The notes: generated by a model not told the origin, from the letters alone. 64,000 nucleotides of DNA from Erinaceus europaeus (GCF_950295315.1 NC_080171.1:118677747-118741746), one strand, 5' to 3'. Positions 47,186-58,238 are shown, counted from the stretch's first letter. A program made the numbers and translations.

Positions 47186-47452
47186 GTGGGAGTCAGGCAG
47201 TAGCACAGTGGGTTAAGTGCATGTGGCGCAAAGCACAAGGATCAGCATAAGGTTCCCAGTTCGAGTCCCCGGCTCCCCACCGGCAGGTGAGTCGCTTCAC
47301 AGGCGGTGAGGCAGGTCTGCAGGTGTCTGTCTTTCTCTTCCCCTCTCTCCATTTCTCTCTGTCCTATCAACAACAAAGACATCAATAACGACAACAATAA
47401 CTACAATAATAAAACGAGGACAACAAAAGGAATTAAATATATATTTTTTTTA
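47186..47452 (+). repeat. SINE type A
   Basis: Complete; ATTACAATTTT at 47175-47185 and 47453-47463. Confidence 0.92.
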
Positions 47453-47463
47453 ATTACAATTTT

Positions 47464-47720
47464 TGTGCAGCGGGTTAAGTGCACACGGTGCGAAGCTCAA
47501 GGACTGGAGTAAGGATTCCGAGTCAAGCCCCCGGCTACCCAACTGCAGGGGAGTCACTTCACAAGCGGTGAGGCAGGTCTGCAGGTGTCTGTCTTTCTCT
47601 CCCCCTCTCTCCATTTCTCTCTGTGCAATCCAACAATGACAACATCAATAACAACAAAAACAAAAAAACAAGGGCAACAAAAGGGGAAAATAAATATATA
47701 AATATACATTTAAAAAAAAA
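47464..47720 (+). repeat. SINE type A, slightly 5'-truncated
   Basis: Starts at GTGCAGCGGGTTAAGTGCAC, lacking the first ~15 bases of the head. It ends before ATCACAATTTT (47721-47731), a third copy of the same target. Confidence 0.9.
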
Positions 47721-47731
47721 ATCACAATTTT

Positions 47732-47882
47732 GCGCCGGTTAAATAGCTCACTTAGATAGTGTGCTGATTTGCCATGTGCACGGCATGGGTTTGAGCTGGG
47801 CCTCCATTACACTGAAGGAAGCTTCTGTGATGTGGTTTCTACCACTCTCTGCCTCCCTTTCTTCTCTGTCTCTGGCTCCCCC
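47732..47882 (+). repeat. SINE type E
   Basis: GCGCCGGTTAAATAGCTCAC, GGCATGGGTTTGAGCTGGG, GTGATGTGGTTTCTACC. Confidence 0.5.
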
Positions 47883-47883
47883 C

Positions 47884-47921
47884 TCACACACACACACACA
47901 CGTCTGTCTGTCTGTCTCTCA

Positions 47922-47956
<35 letters not shown>

Positions 47957-47957
47957 C
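47884..47957 (+). repeat. Compound microsatellite (CA)(TCTG)(CT)(TA)
   Basis: (CA)n, (TCTG)n, (CT)n and (TA)n follow each other without a break. Confidence 0.93.
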
Positions 47958-48204
47958 TAGTTTACTAAAGATAAAACAGTCACATACCTTAATATAAACT
48001 GCCAAATGTGCATAAATCTGCCCAGAATACTGACGGTATGTTATATGCAGATCCATACTTGTATAATAACCACATACTACTTAAAATAATCAGCAAATGC
48101 AAGAAAACCAATAGATCCTCTTCCTCTTGGTTTGCACTGAAGAACTACAGCCTCTGGGTAGAACCCAAGGGTTGAAGAATGAGAGGACAAATGGGTTGAT
48201 TCAG

Positions 48205-48435
48205 ACTGCGTAAGGATACCGGTTCAAGCCCTGACTCCCCACCTACAGGGGAGTCGCTTCACAAGTGGTGAAACAGGTCTGCAGGTGTCTGTCTTTCTCT
48301 CCCTCTCTGCCTTCCCCTCCTCTCTCCATTTCTCTCTGTCCTATCCAACAATGACGGCAACAATAATAATAACTACAGCAATAAAACAACAAGGGCTAAA
48401 AAGGGGATAAATAAAATAATAAAAAAAATAATTAA
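48205..48435 (+). repeat. SINE type A, 5'-truncated
   Basis: Starts at GACTGCGTAAGGATACCGG and runs to AACAACAAGGGCTAAAAAGG. Confidence 0.85.
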
Positions 48436-48452
48436 AAAAAAGAGTTCTCTTA

Positions 48453-48572
48453 TGGTGGCCAGGTAGTAGTGCACCTGGTTAAGCATACACACTACAGTGC
48501 ACAAGGACCTGGGTTCAAGCCCTTGGTCCCCACCTGCAGGGGGAAAGCTTCATGAGTGGTGAAGCAGGGCTG
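48453..48572 (+). repeat. SINE type B lacking its 3' part
   Basis: TGGCCAGGTAGTAGTGCACC through GCTTCATGAGTGGTGAAGCA to GGGCTG, then it stops before the pyrimidine tract and tail. No convincing flanking duplication was seen. Confidence 0.7.
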
Positions 48573-49017
48573 TTCCTGCTTTCCAACCATGTCACCAGGA
48601 GAGCAAAGACAAGAGAAAGATTTAAAACTGAAGTTCAATCCAGCTAAATACAGGCTGCACTGTGGGTAGGTGCAGAACCTGAACACGGCAGATCAATCAA
48701 AAGGCTATGCAAAGTAAGTACATTATCAATTGTCAGTAAATTGGACTTAACTCTATGTGTCTATTACTTTCAAACTTCCAAAGGTAAACCTACAGTATAG
48801 AACAATATTAAGCTAGTCCAGTTGCTAGAAAAATCTACTAATATTTATTAATGCTAGCAAAATCTAAAATAAAATATATTAAGAATAATTTGGCAAAGTT
48901 AAAAATTTGCCTGGTGACTTGGCTTCTCATAATTCTTTCTAGGGAACCTTTTGGTTTTCAAATTCCTCGCTTTAAATAAGATATACTCCAGCACTAAATA
49001 TATTTTCTCTCTCTTTT

Positions 49018-49290
49018 TTTTAAAAATATTTATTCCCTTTTGTTGCCCTTATTGTTTTATTATTGTAGTTATTATTGTTGTTGTCGTTGTTGGATAGGAC
49101 AGAGAGAAATGGAGAGAGGAGGGGAAGACAGAGAGGAGGCGAGAAAGATAGACACCTGCAGACCTGCTTCACCGCCTGTGAAGCGACTCCCCTGCAGGTG
49201 GGGAGCCGGGGTTCGAACCGGGATCCTTACGCCGGTCCCTGCGCTTTGCGCCACCTGCGCTTAACCCGCTGCGCTACAGCCCGACTCCCT
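49018..49290 (-). repeat. SINE type A
   Basis: Near-consensus reverse copy with CGCTACAGCCCGACTCCC at the head end and CTCTCTTTTTTTT at both sides. Confidence 0.93.
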
Positions 49291-50679
49291 CTTTTTTTTT
49301 TTTTTACCGCCACATTTTTTCCTCAAGGTAGGAAGTGGGAGTTTACTTTAATGACCTTTTCCATTTCAGCTGTATTAGATAATATTTTTAAATGATTCCT
49401 AATAACAAGATTTTTTAAATTGCCAAATTATCTTGGTATACAGGACCATGTCTAACAATACACTTAAGAGTTTCTCAAGAGTAACACACCCAGTTGCTCT
49501 TTATCATCACAGATCTGACCTGGCACGTATTTATTCCTAGAATTGTTATAATGGATATGAATGTAAATATTCATCAGCAATACAGAATAGACACAAATGG
49601 CCTCTAAGGTTGAGTTTCTGAAAATAAGTTGGCAAGTCTGTCTAACCTCTACATGGTTCTAAACTGTGCAGCTTCTGAGGACCAGCAGAGGGCCACAACA
49701 GGTCAGAGAAAATGGTCAGGCAACTGTACATCTCTTCTAACAGGGAGCTGAAAGGAGTCACTGGTGTTCAAAATTGTGATCTAACGGCAGCTACATACTC
49801 ACTGCACAGTCAGCTTTTAAAGGGGGTCAGGAGGAAACATCCAAGGCCTGGAGACTAGAAGCACCCACAATTTAGAATTCTGTCAGTGACTTTATCTTCT
49901 TGCAAAATGGTGTTTCAGAGGCCCAAATCAGTCAAAATAACTTAGCAATTTAGCACTTCCTTTCAGAACCATTGCTTCATGCAGCTACCAGATTAACTTC
50001 CCAAAATGAGTACTTCAATTTTTTCCCTGCTTTTTTGACATAATAGTGTTGAAGTCTAACTTCATTTCACCTAGATTTTGAGGAAGATTTCTAACATGTA
50101 ATTTCCCACTACCTGTGTCAGGATCTTATTTTCAACTACCTTCTTTAGATATTCAGATAACTATTACAGTATTTTACTACAGCTGAAATGGAAAAGGTCA
50201 CTGAAGTAAACCTTGAGAGAAACAAAATTAAACAGGTGTAAAGAAGTGGAAAACCACTGTTGGGCAAAGTTTACACGAGAGGTAAAGGAGAATTTCCCTG
50301 AAGAGTAAGGAAGTGCATCAAAAAAAGCCACATAGGAAGCTTCAATCGAATCTGCAATGTTTAATTCCTTTCCTTTTTGAGGTCACAGCTTCACAGTTCC
50401 GAGAGAGACAGGGAGGCAGAGGGAAACTACTGAAGCTTCCTCTCTCCAGAGCTGTGAGGGTCAGCCTACAGCCCTGGGTAGAGGACGTAACAAAGTGCAC
50501 CGCTTATGGGGAGAACAGGCGCCATCTGAACATCTGAAATATTTCAAAATAAAAAGGTTTCTGGTATCGTTAACTTTGACCTCGTTCTGCCCCTCAGAAA
50601 ACAAGCATGCCTGGTGACATTCCAAATGGTACTCATAACTCAATCTCAAATAATAGCACAACTCACTTTACAGCTTTAT

Positions 50680-51027
50680 TATTATTATTATTATTATTAT
50701 TTTTTTTTTTTGCCTCCAGGATTATTGCTGGGGCTCAGTGCCTGCACCATGAATCCACTGCTCCTGGAGGCCATTTTTCCCCCTTTTGTTGCCCTTGTTG
50801 TGGTTATTATTGTTGATGTCATTATTGTTGGATAGGACAGAGAGAAATGGAGAGAGGAGGGGAAGACAGAGAGGGGGAGAGAAAGACAGACACCTGCAGA
50901 CCTGCTTCACCGCCTGTGAAGCGACTCCCCTGCAGGTGGGGAGCTGGGGGCTCGAACCGGGATCCTTCCGCCTGTTCTTGTGCTTCACGCCATGTGTGCT
51001 TAACCTGCTGTGCTACCGCCCAACCTC
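50680..51027 (-). repeat. SINE type A2 with (ATT)n tail
   Basis: (ATT)n at 50680-50700, poly(T), A2 module, type A. Flanked by CTCACTTTACAGCTTT at 50662-50677 and 51028-51043. Confidence 0.94.
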
Positions 51028-51059
51028 TCACTTTACAGCTTTTAAAGTTATGGATTGAT

Positions 51060-51290
51060 CTGCCAAAGCCCATGTTCAGTGGGGAAGCAATGATAGAAGC
51101 CAGACCTTCCACCTTCTGCATCCCATAATGATCCTGGGTCCATGCTCCCAGACTGATAAAAGAATAGGAAAGCTACCAGGGGAGGGGATGGGATACAGAG
51201 TTCTGGTGGTGGGAATTGTGTGGAGTTGTACCCCTCTTATCCGATGGTCTTGTCAGTGTTTTCTTTTTATAAATAAAAAATTTTTTTTAA
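51060..51290 (+). mobile_element. L1 3'UTR copy, 5'-truncated
   Basis: CCAAAGCCCATGTTCAGTGG to CTTTTTATAAATAAAAAATT. Confidence 0.82.
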
Positions 51291-51864
51291 ATGCTGGAGA
51301 CTTATTTTAGCCTCAAATGGAAGAATTTTAAATAGCTTCTATCATTAAGTGTTGTTTTTATCAGAATATAAGAGATCTAGGATGAAAGACAAAGCATTAA
51401 AAAACAAAACAAAACCCAGACTCACTTTCTAAATGTAAACCAGTAACTCTGGAAATAAATCATCTTTCCCTACCTACAAATTTTTAATTGGTTACAGGTT
51501 GCTGACGTTCATACCCTATGAGATAACAATGCTAACAGAAGTATTAATTTATATTTCTTTAAATACTTATTACATGTGAGAGTTCCACACAAGACACACA
51601 GCATAATTTCTAATCCATTCCAACCATAACTCAACAACTGGGTGAGTTACAATACTACTCCAACCATAGCCAAAACTGGAGCTTCCATGACTTTACATTA
51701 AGCCATATTTGAGTCCTTATCTACTGTATTACTTTATGAGTCTCCCACTCTTTCTTTAACTTAAATGTAAGCACAAGAATTCAGAATAACTGTACTTTTC
51801 TAAATTGATACATACATACTACTAGACCGACAAGAGTTGACTGAGAATGATAAACATGACCAGA

Positions 51865-52000
51865 AAGGGCACAGAACTGTTAAGTTAGATCCTGAGTTTG
51901 ATCTCCAGCACCACATATGCCAGACTGGTGCTCTAACCTCTCTTCTTCTTCTAGCGTCTGCTGACATGCAGTAAATAAATCTTTTAAAATGTTAATGAAG
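51865..52000 (+). repeat. SINE type D-like copy with a Vingi-like 3' end motif
   Basis: SINE text AGTTTGATCTCCAGCACCAC, then CTTCTTCTTCTAGCGTCTGC (51942-51961), then GTAAATAAATCTTTTAAAAT. The middle piece resembles the reverse complement of the Vingi end at 38555-38574. Confidence 0.5.
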
Positions 52001-52053
52001 GGCCAATGCTGAGTTAATTCATTGCATTTTAATAGGTTAAAAAAGGTCAGGGG

Positions 52054-52327
52054 GGAGTCGGGCAGAAACGCAGCAGGTTAAGTGCAGGTGGCACAAAGCA
52101 CAAGGACTGGCTTAAGGATCCTGGTTCGAGCCCCCGGCTCCCCATCTGCAGGGGAGTCGCTTCACAGGCGGTGAAGCAGGTCTGCAGGTGTCTGTCTGTC
52201 TTTCTCTTCCCCTCTCTCCATTTCTCTCTGTCCTATCCAACAATGATGACATCAACAACAATAACTACAACAACAATAAAAAAAACAAGGGCAACAAAAG
52301 AGAAAATAAATATTTAAAAAAAGAAAA
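52054..52327 (+). repeat. SINE type A
   Basis: GGGAGTCGGGCAGAAACGCA to AAGGGCAACAAAAGAGAAAA. Target copies AAAAAAGGTCAGGGG at 52039-52053 and 52328-52342. Confidence 0.93.
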
Positions 52328-52342
52328 AAAAAAGGTCAGGGG

Positions 52343-52486
52343 TGGTCTGGGAGGTGGCACAGTGGATAAAGCATTGGACTCTCAAGTGTGATGTCCTGAG
52401 TTCGATCCCCAGCAGCACATGTACCAGAGTGATGTCTGGTTCTTTCTCTCTCCTCCTATCTTTCTCATGAATAAATAAAATCTTAA
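52343..52486 (+). repeat. SINE type D
   Basis: Near-consensus: TGGTCTGGGAGGTGGCACAG, CTGAGTTCGATCCCCAGCAG, CATGAATAAATAAAATCTT. Confidence 0.92.
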
Positions 52487-52501
52487 AAAAAAAGTCAGGG
52501 G

Positions 52502-52681
52502 GCCAGGTGGTGGTGCAACTGGTTTAGCACACATTACCATGTTCAAGGATCTGGGTTTAAGCCCCCATCCCCATCTGCAGGGTGTTCAGGGTGAAGTGGT
52601 GAAGCAGTGCTGCAGGTGTCTCTCTCTCTCACATGCTTCCCTCTTGATTTTTGGCTGTCTCTACCCAATAAATAAATAAAG

Positions 52682-52682
<1 letters not shown>
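52502..52682 (+). repeat. SINE type B
   Basis: GGCCAGGTGGTGGTGCAACT, GGCTGTCTCTACCCAATAAA. Confidence 0.9.

Positions 52683-52719
<37 letters not shown>
52683..52719 (+). repeat. (CA)n microsatellite
   Basis: About 18 CA units between the type B tail and the next SINE. Confidence 0.95.
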
Positions 52720-52721
52720 TT

Positions 52722-52921
52722 TTCCCCCTCCAAGGTTATTGCTAGGGCTCGGTGGAATCCACTGCTCCTGGAGGCTATTTTTTCCCCTTTTGTTGTCCTT
52801 GTTGTTTAACATTGTTGTGGCTATTATTGTTGTTGTCGTTACTGGATAGGACAGAGAGAAATCGAGAGAGATGGGGAAGACAGAGAGGGGGAGAGAAAGA
52901 CACCTGCAGACCTGCTTCAGC
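52722..52921 (-). repeat. SINE type A2, head missing
   Basis: A2 module CCTCCAAGGTTATTGCTAGG, type A body up to CAGACCTGCTTCAGCGC. The rest of the head is absent, replaced by the next type B copy. Confidence 0.85.
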
Positions 52922-52923
52922 GC

Positions 52924-53117
52924 AGGGCCAGTGGTGGCACACTTGACTGAGTGTGCATGTTACCATGTGCAAGGAGCCAGTCCAAGCCACAGAACCCCCT
53001 GCAGGGGAGCTTCACAAGTGGTGAAGCAGGGCTGCAGGTGTCTCCTCTCCATACTTCTCTCCCTTTTCCCTCTCAATTTCTCTGTCTCTATCAAATAAAA
53101 TAATAAACTTTTAAAAA
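52924..53117 (+). repeat. SINE type B
   Basis: GGGCCAGTGGTGGCACACTT, GCAGGGGAGCTTCACAAGTG, TCTCTATCAAATAAAATAAT. Confidence 0.85.
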
Positions 53118-53414
53118 GACAACCATCAGCCTTTGACATTCCTTTAAAAATATACATCAAGCACTGAGCTTAAATGTCCAAGTTTTTCTTGATTTTTCAT
53201 CTTTTTGTGTAGAACAATTTTACTGTTTCAAATGCATAGCTTCTCTCCCCAGAACACATATAACTGAAAAATATACAACAAGACATAGAAACGTATACAG
53301 AAACGCCCTTTAATTATGGACCTTAAAATAATAGTTTATTCCTGCTAGATTTGAAGTCCCACACAACCAGACTGTCTTCTTCAGGTATGTGCTTACCACT
53401 AGAGCTAAACATTT

Positions 53415-53612
53415 TCTGTTTGTTTTGGATAGACGGAACTGAGAGGGGGTGGGGAAGGATAGGGAGAGAGAATGGGGGAGGCACCTGCAGCACAATTTCA
53501 CTGCTTGTGAAGCTTCCTCCCCAGCCCCTGCAGGCAGGAGCCTGGGGCTTGGACTTGCGTCCCTGTACACTGTAATGTGTGCACTCAACCAGGTGACCCA
53601 CCACCCAGCCCC
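53415..53612 (-). repeat. SINE type B
   Basis: GGCACCTGCAGCACAATTTC, GACCCACCACCCAGCCCCC. AGAGCTAAA on both sides (53400 and 53615). Confidence 0.88.
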
Positions 53613-53689
53613 CAAGAGCTAAATAATTTCAGTGATCTCTTTGACTAGAATTGGAAGTCCATACACCTTCTAGGTTTCTTTTTCTTTTT

Positions 53690-54020
53690 TTTCTTTTTTT
53701 TTGCCTCCAGGGTTATTGCTGGGCTCAGTGCCTGCAGTATGATTTCACTGCTCCTGGAGGCCATTTTTTCTCCTTTTTGTTGCCCTTGTTTATTGTTGTT
53801 GCTATTACTGTTGTTACTCCCGTCACTGTTGTTGGATAGGACAGAAAGAAATGGAGAGAGGAGGGGAAGACAGAGAGGGGGAGAGAAAGACAGACACCTG
53901 CAGACCTGCTTCACTGCCTGTGAAGCGACCCCCCTGAAAGTGGGGAGCCAGGGGCTCGAACTGGGATTCTTATGCCCGTCCCTGTGCTTTGCGCCGTATG
54001 TGCTCAAAGTGCTGCCTAGC
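53690..54020 (-). repeat. SINE type A2
   Basis: Complete extended copy; target CCTTCTAGGTTTCTTTT (left) and CCTTCTAGATTTCTTTT (right). Confidence 0.92.
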
Positions 54021-54419
54021 CCTACCTTCTAGATTTCTTTTCTTTCTCCTTTTTATAATTTTTTAAAATTTATTTCCTAACAAGTCTGTCCCACCCGGGA
54101 AGTTCTTGTATATATATAATATTAATCTCCCATCCTAATAACCATTACCTATTTCATCTACCAGTCAACTTTTCTTATCTAGTCCCATTTTATTCATGCC
54201 AATCAGACCACTGTCCTGTACTGACGTGGGGTGTTTGGGTCTTTGAACTAATATATGCCAAACTGTGAGACAACGTGATCAAGTTTGGAGGTCGAATAGT
54301 GTTCAAGGCAGACGCAATCCATGTATTCACAGGACTTACCATATTCCTTTCTATACCGACTAGAGAACAATTTACACGAGCAAATATGGCCCTCTTATTT
54401 CATTTTTAGTTTCTTTTTG

Positions 54420-54560
54420 ATATATTTATCTTTATTAATTCTTAAGGAAGGATTAAGGAATGGGGAAACACAGCACTGCTTATGAAGCTTCCCCCCACAG
54501 TTGGGGGCCAAGGGCTTGAACCCGGGTACTGGTGTATGGCAACACGTCTACTCATCTGTG
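54420..54560 (-). repeat. SINE type B fragment
   Basis: CACAGCACTGCTTATGAAGC, GGGCTTGAACCCGGGTAC. Confidence 0.7.
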
Positions 54561-54587
54561 CCCTCCTATTTCATATAACTATGTTTT

Positions 54588-54869
54588 TTTTAAAATATTT
54601 ATTTTATTTATTTATTCCCTTTTGTTGCCCTTGTTGTTTTATTGTTGTAGTTATTATTGTTGTTGTCGTTGTTGGATAGGACAGAGAGAAATGGAGAGAG
54701 GAGGGGAAGACAGAGAGGAGGAGAGAAAGATAGACACCTGCAGACCTGCTTCACCGCTTGTGAAGCGACTCCCCTGCAGGTGGGGAGTCGGGGTTCGAAC
54801 AGGATCCTTATGCCGGTCCTTGTGCTTTGCGCCACCTGTGCTTAACCCGCTGCGCTACAGCCCGACTCC
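54588..54869 (-). repeat. SINE type A
   Basis: Near-consensus reverse copy; CATATAACTATGTTTT on the left and CCATAACTATGTTTT on the right. Confidence 0.94.
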
Positions 54870-55085
54870 CATAACTATGTTTTGATCATTGAATGCAAAC
54901 CCTTAGGAAGACAGACTATAATACTGTCTTTGTATGTCTTCAAGACACAGTCCAATTATGTTAATTTTGTGCATAAAAACATTTATGTAAAATTTGTTTT
55001 AACTATGCAGTATCTAATTTTTCTTTGTTTTTTTTTTTTCTGGAATGTTAAGCTTTATTCAGGGAAATTAAGAATACACATGCTC

Positions 55086-55293
55086 GGGGCCAGGTGGTGG
55101 TGCACCTGGTTGAGCGCACACATTACAGTGCCCAAGGACCCTGGTTTGATCCCCTGGTCCCCACCTGCAAGAGGAAAGTTTCATGAGTGGTGAAGGACTG
55201 CAGGTGTCTCTCTATCTTTCTCTCTCTCCCCTCTCAATTTCTGAGTACCTCTATCCAATAAATAAATAAAGATAATAAATTTAAAAATAAAAA
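55086..55293 (+). repeat. SINE type B
   Basis: GGGGCCAGGTGGTGGTGCAC to CTATCCAATAAATAAATAAA. AAGAATACACA at 55070-55080 and 55294-55304. Confidence 0.93.
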
Positions 55294-55304
55294 AAGAATA
55301 CACA

Positions 55305-56388
55305 CTGCTACTTTAACGATGACTCTTTAGTCACTATCAGGCCACCCCATCAGCTGGGGCCCTAATCGGGGAGTCCTGAGATTCCCAAACAGACATGATG
55401 GGCCTAAGACCTCGAATAAATCCCTCTCTCCATTGTTACAGGTCATCTATCAGGAACAACACAATAGACCCCTTTGTGGGCCCCCATAGGACCTTGCCCT
55501 CAACTTGGATCAACAATGGTAGAGAATGATCTATCCTCTGAAGGGAGGCTGGACAACATACTCTATGCTGCACCTGAGGAAGATGGGTCAATACTGGGGC
55601 AGCTTGGAATGTGCCTACTGATGACCACAGATGTGAGCTCAGATCTAGAGGGATGCAGAGGTCACATAGGCTCCCAAGCTGATTATGGGCCCCAGATGAC
55701 ATCAAATCGATAGGGTTTACAGTCAACAATATTTATACTCCTTTCCCATATTAGGGAGCTACTCTTCCCTGATCCAGCTTTCTGGTCCTTCTTCCAACCA
55801 TGACATCATCTCCCTGGACAATAACTTGGATCCACATGCATATCAGATTTCAGACGCAGGGGAAAAAGAAAAAAAAAAGTAGTATAGCCACAGGCCCTTT
55901 GGAATATAACTAAAATATGCCTACTAGCTACCTACAAAAAACGGAGACACTCCCGCCCCACCCCAACTCTTCATCTGCACTATTCCAGCCTTTAGGTCCA
56001 TGATTGGTCAACAATTTGTTTGGCTTTGTATGTTAACTCTCTTTTCAGCCACCAAGTTCCAGATGCTGACCAGACTTCCCTGGATAGACAACCCCACCAA
56101 TGTGTCCTGGAGCTCAGCTTCCCCAGAGCCCTGCCCCACTAGGGAAAGAGAGAGACAGGCTGGGAGTATGGATCGACCCGTCAACACCCATGTTCAGCAG
56201 GGAAGCAATTACAGGTAAAGCCAGATCTTCCACCTTCTGCATCCCACAATGATAATGGGTCCATGCTCCCAGAGGGTTAAAAAATAGGAAAGCTATCAGG
56301 GGAGGTGGTGGGAACTGTGTGAAGTTGTACCCCTCTTTTCCTATGGTTTAGTCAATGTTTCCTTTTTATAAATAAAATAATAAAAAAA
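55305..56388 (+). mobile_element. L1 3'UTR copy, the longest in the window (~1.08 kb)
   Basis: Ends in AATAAAATAATAAAAAAAAG, with target AAGAATACACA at 55294-55304 and 56389-56399. It contains no readable ORF2, so it is a 5'-truncated copy that begins within a long 3'UTR. Around 56028-56050 it has an acceptor-like string (TGTTAACTCTCTTTTCAG|CC, AG at 56047-56048). The L1 assignment rests on the truncation pattern, poly(A) tail and target duplication rather than a coding match. Confidence 0.75.
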
Positions 56389-56461
56389 AGAATACACATA
56401 CTGGAGTACAGGAGTACACATGGGCAGAGAGAGAGAGACCATCAACTTTTATGTACTTCTT

Positions 56462-56680
56462 TTTTTTCAATATTTATTTTCCCTTTTGTTGCCCTTGTTT
56501 TTTATTGTTCTTGTAGTTATTGTTGATGTTACTGATGTCATCATTGTTAGATAGGACAGAGAGAAATGGAGAGAGGAGGGAAAGACAGAGAGAGGGAGAG
56601 AAAGACACCTGCAGACCTGCTTCACCACGTGTGCCCTGCAGGTGGGAGAGGGGGCTGGAACCAGGCTGGTCCTTGCGAAC
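56462..56680 (-). repeat. SINE type A, internally deleted
   Basis: ATTTTCCCTTTTGTTGCCC, GATAGGACAGAGAGAAATGG, then a shortened head after CACCACGTGTGCCCTGCAGG. Confidence 0.8.
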
Positions 56681-56734
56681 TTTGATGGATTTCTAAGGCC
56701 CTGCCTTCACATCCTTTCTTTCTTTTGTGAAAAC

Positions 56735-56872
56735 AATTTTTTAAATTTTTATTTATAAAAAGAAAACACTGACAGAACCATAGGATAGGAGGGGTACAAC
56801 TCCACACAATTCCCACCACCAGAACTCTGTATCCCAGCCCCTCCCTTGATAGCTTTCCTGTTGTTTAACCCT
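56735..56872 (-). mobile_element. L1 3'UTR copy, short
   Basis: TTTTTATTTATAAAAAGAAA, GGGGTACAACTCCACACAAT, CCCCTCCCTTGATAGCTTTC. Confidence 0.82.
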
Positions 56873-56965
56873 CTCTGGCTGATGGTGCTGGGGATTGAAC
56901 CCTGGACTTCAATCTCAGGCATGAGAGTCTGTTTGCATAACCATTATGTTGTCTGCCCTGCTTAT
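56873..56965 (-). repeat. SINE type C fragment
   Basis: CTGGCTGATGGTGCTGGGGA, TTGAACCCTGGACTTC, TTTGCATAACCATTATG. Confidence 0.7.
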
Positions 56966-57063
56966 TATGTTTATTTTAGCTGCAATACTTGAACACTATG
57001 GCAAAACTTAGAAATTAAAAAGTAAAATAATAAAAAAATATTTGCTTTAAAATTCAGCATTCA

Positions 57064-57330
57064 GGGGGAGTCCGGCCCTAGTGCAACAGTTTAAACGCAC
57101 GTGGTGTGAAGCAAGGACCGGCATTAAGGAGCCCGGTTCAAGCCCCCAGCTCCCCATCTGCAGGGGAGTCGCTTCACAAGTGGTGAAGCAGGTCTGCAGG
57201 TGTCTGTCTTTCTCTCCCCCTCTGTCTTCCTCTCTGTCCTATCTAACAATGACAACATCATTAACAACAACAATAACTACAACAACAATAAAAAAGCAAG
57301 GGCAACAAAAAGGAAAAATAAATAAAGAAA
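57064..57330 (+). repeat. SINE type A
   Basis: GGGGGAGTCCGGCCCTAGTG to AAGCAAGGGCAACAAAAAGG. Confidence 0.9.
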
Positions 57331-57414
57331 AAGCAAATTATAAATAAAATTTAACATTCAGTATCCATTAATATTGAGAACAGATCATTCCAGACCTTAT
57401 TAAAACACATATAC

Positions 57415-57550
57415 CAGGGATGGAAAGGTAGCACATTGGTTATAACAAGAGAATTCCATGCCTGAGGCATCAAAGGCCTTGAGTTCAATCCCCAGCACCA
57501 CCATAAGCCAGTGTTAAGCTGTGTTCTATTAAAAAAAATAAAATAAGATA
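57415..57550 (+). repeat. SINE type C
   Basis: CAGGGATGGAAAGGTAGCAC, GAGTTCAATCCCCAGCACCA, GTTAAGCTGTGTTCTATT. Confidence 0.8.
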
Positions 57551-57617
57551 AAAATATTTAACAATACAATAAAGCTCTGAGGCAGTCATAATAAAAACGC
57601 AAAATAAAAAGACACTA

Positions 57618-57735
57618 GGGCCAGGATGGTGCAGTGGTAGCGCACCACAGATGGTCCAGTTCTAGCCCTTAGCACGGTCTTGTGCCAGAGCTGAGCAGTG
57701 CTCTGGTCTCTCACCTCTCATGAAAATAAATGAGT
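57618..57735 (+). repeat. SINE type C/D mosaic
   Basis: GGGCCAGGATGGTGCAGTGG, GAGCTGAGCAGTGCTCTGG, CTCATGAAAATAAATGAG. Confidence 0.65.
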
Positions 57736-58038
57736 ATATGCTTTTAAATGTCTAGAAACTATTGAAAATCACTGATTTCTACTCCATGAAATTTGAGTAA
57801 GAAGAGAAGAGAAGCTAAAGAACATGAAGTGTGATCTGAATATGAAGTGTGAATTCACAAAAGGAAAAACTCAAATGATTTATACCTCTAAATAGCAACT
57901 AAAGATCTACTTTCTTGTTAACTAAAATCAAAAGCATTCAAGTCACAGTTAAAAATAAAAACCTTAAAATACACTATCAAAGTAGTAATATGTAGTATAC
58001 ACATACTGAAATTGTTAATCAGCAACAGGTAGGTAAAA

Positions 58039-58238
58039 NNNNNNNNNNNNNNNNNNNNNNNNNNNNNNNNNNNNNNNNNNNNNNNNNNNNNNNNNNNNNN
58101 NNNNNNNNNNNNNNNNNNNNNNNNNNNNNNNNNNNNNNNNNNNNNNNNNNNNNNNNNNNNNNNNNNNNNNNNNNNNNNNNNNNNNNNNNNNNNNNNNNNN
58201 NNNNNNNNNNNNNNNNNNNNNNNNNNNNNNNNNNNNNN
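58039..58238. other. Assembly gap, 200 N
   Basis: Exactly 200 N. A round number usually marks a join of unknown true length, so distances across it in intron 1 are unreliable. Confidence 0.97.

Noticed and set aside
49018..49290. tRNA gene candidates in SINE heads (box A/B-like motifs)
   Set aside because: The heads lack a complete foldable tRNA with a normal acceptor stem and are attached to SINE bodies.
50786..51128. Recurring open frames with peptides such as RTERNGERRGRQ and CRPASPPVKRLPCRWG, seen at more than 20 places
   Set aside because: Each coincides with a type A SINE; the shared peptides come from the repeat, not from a gene family.
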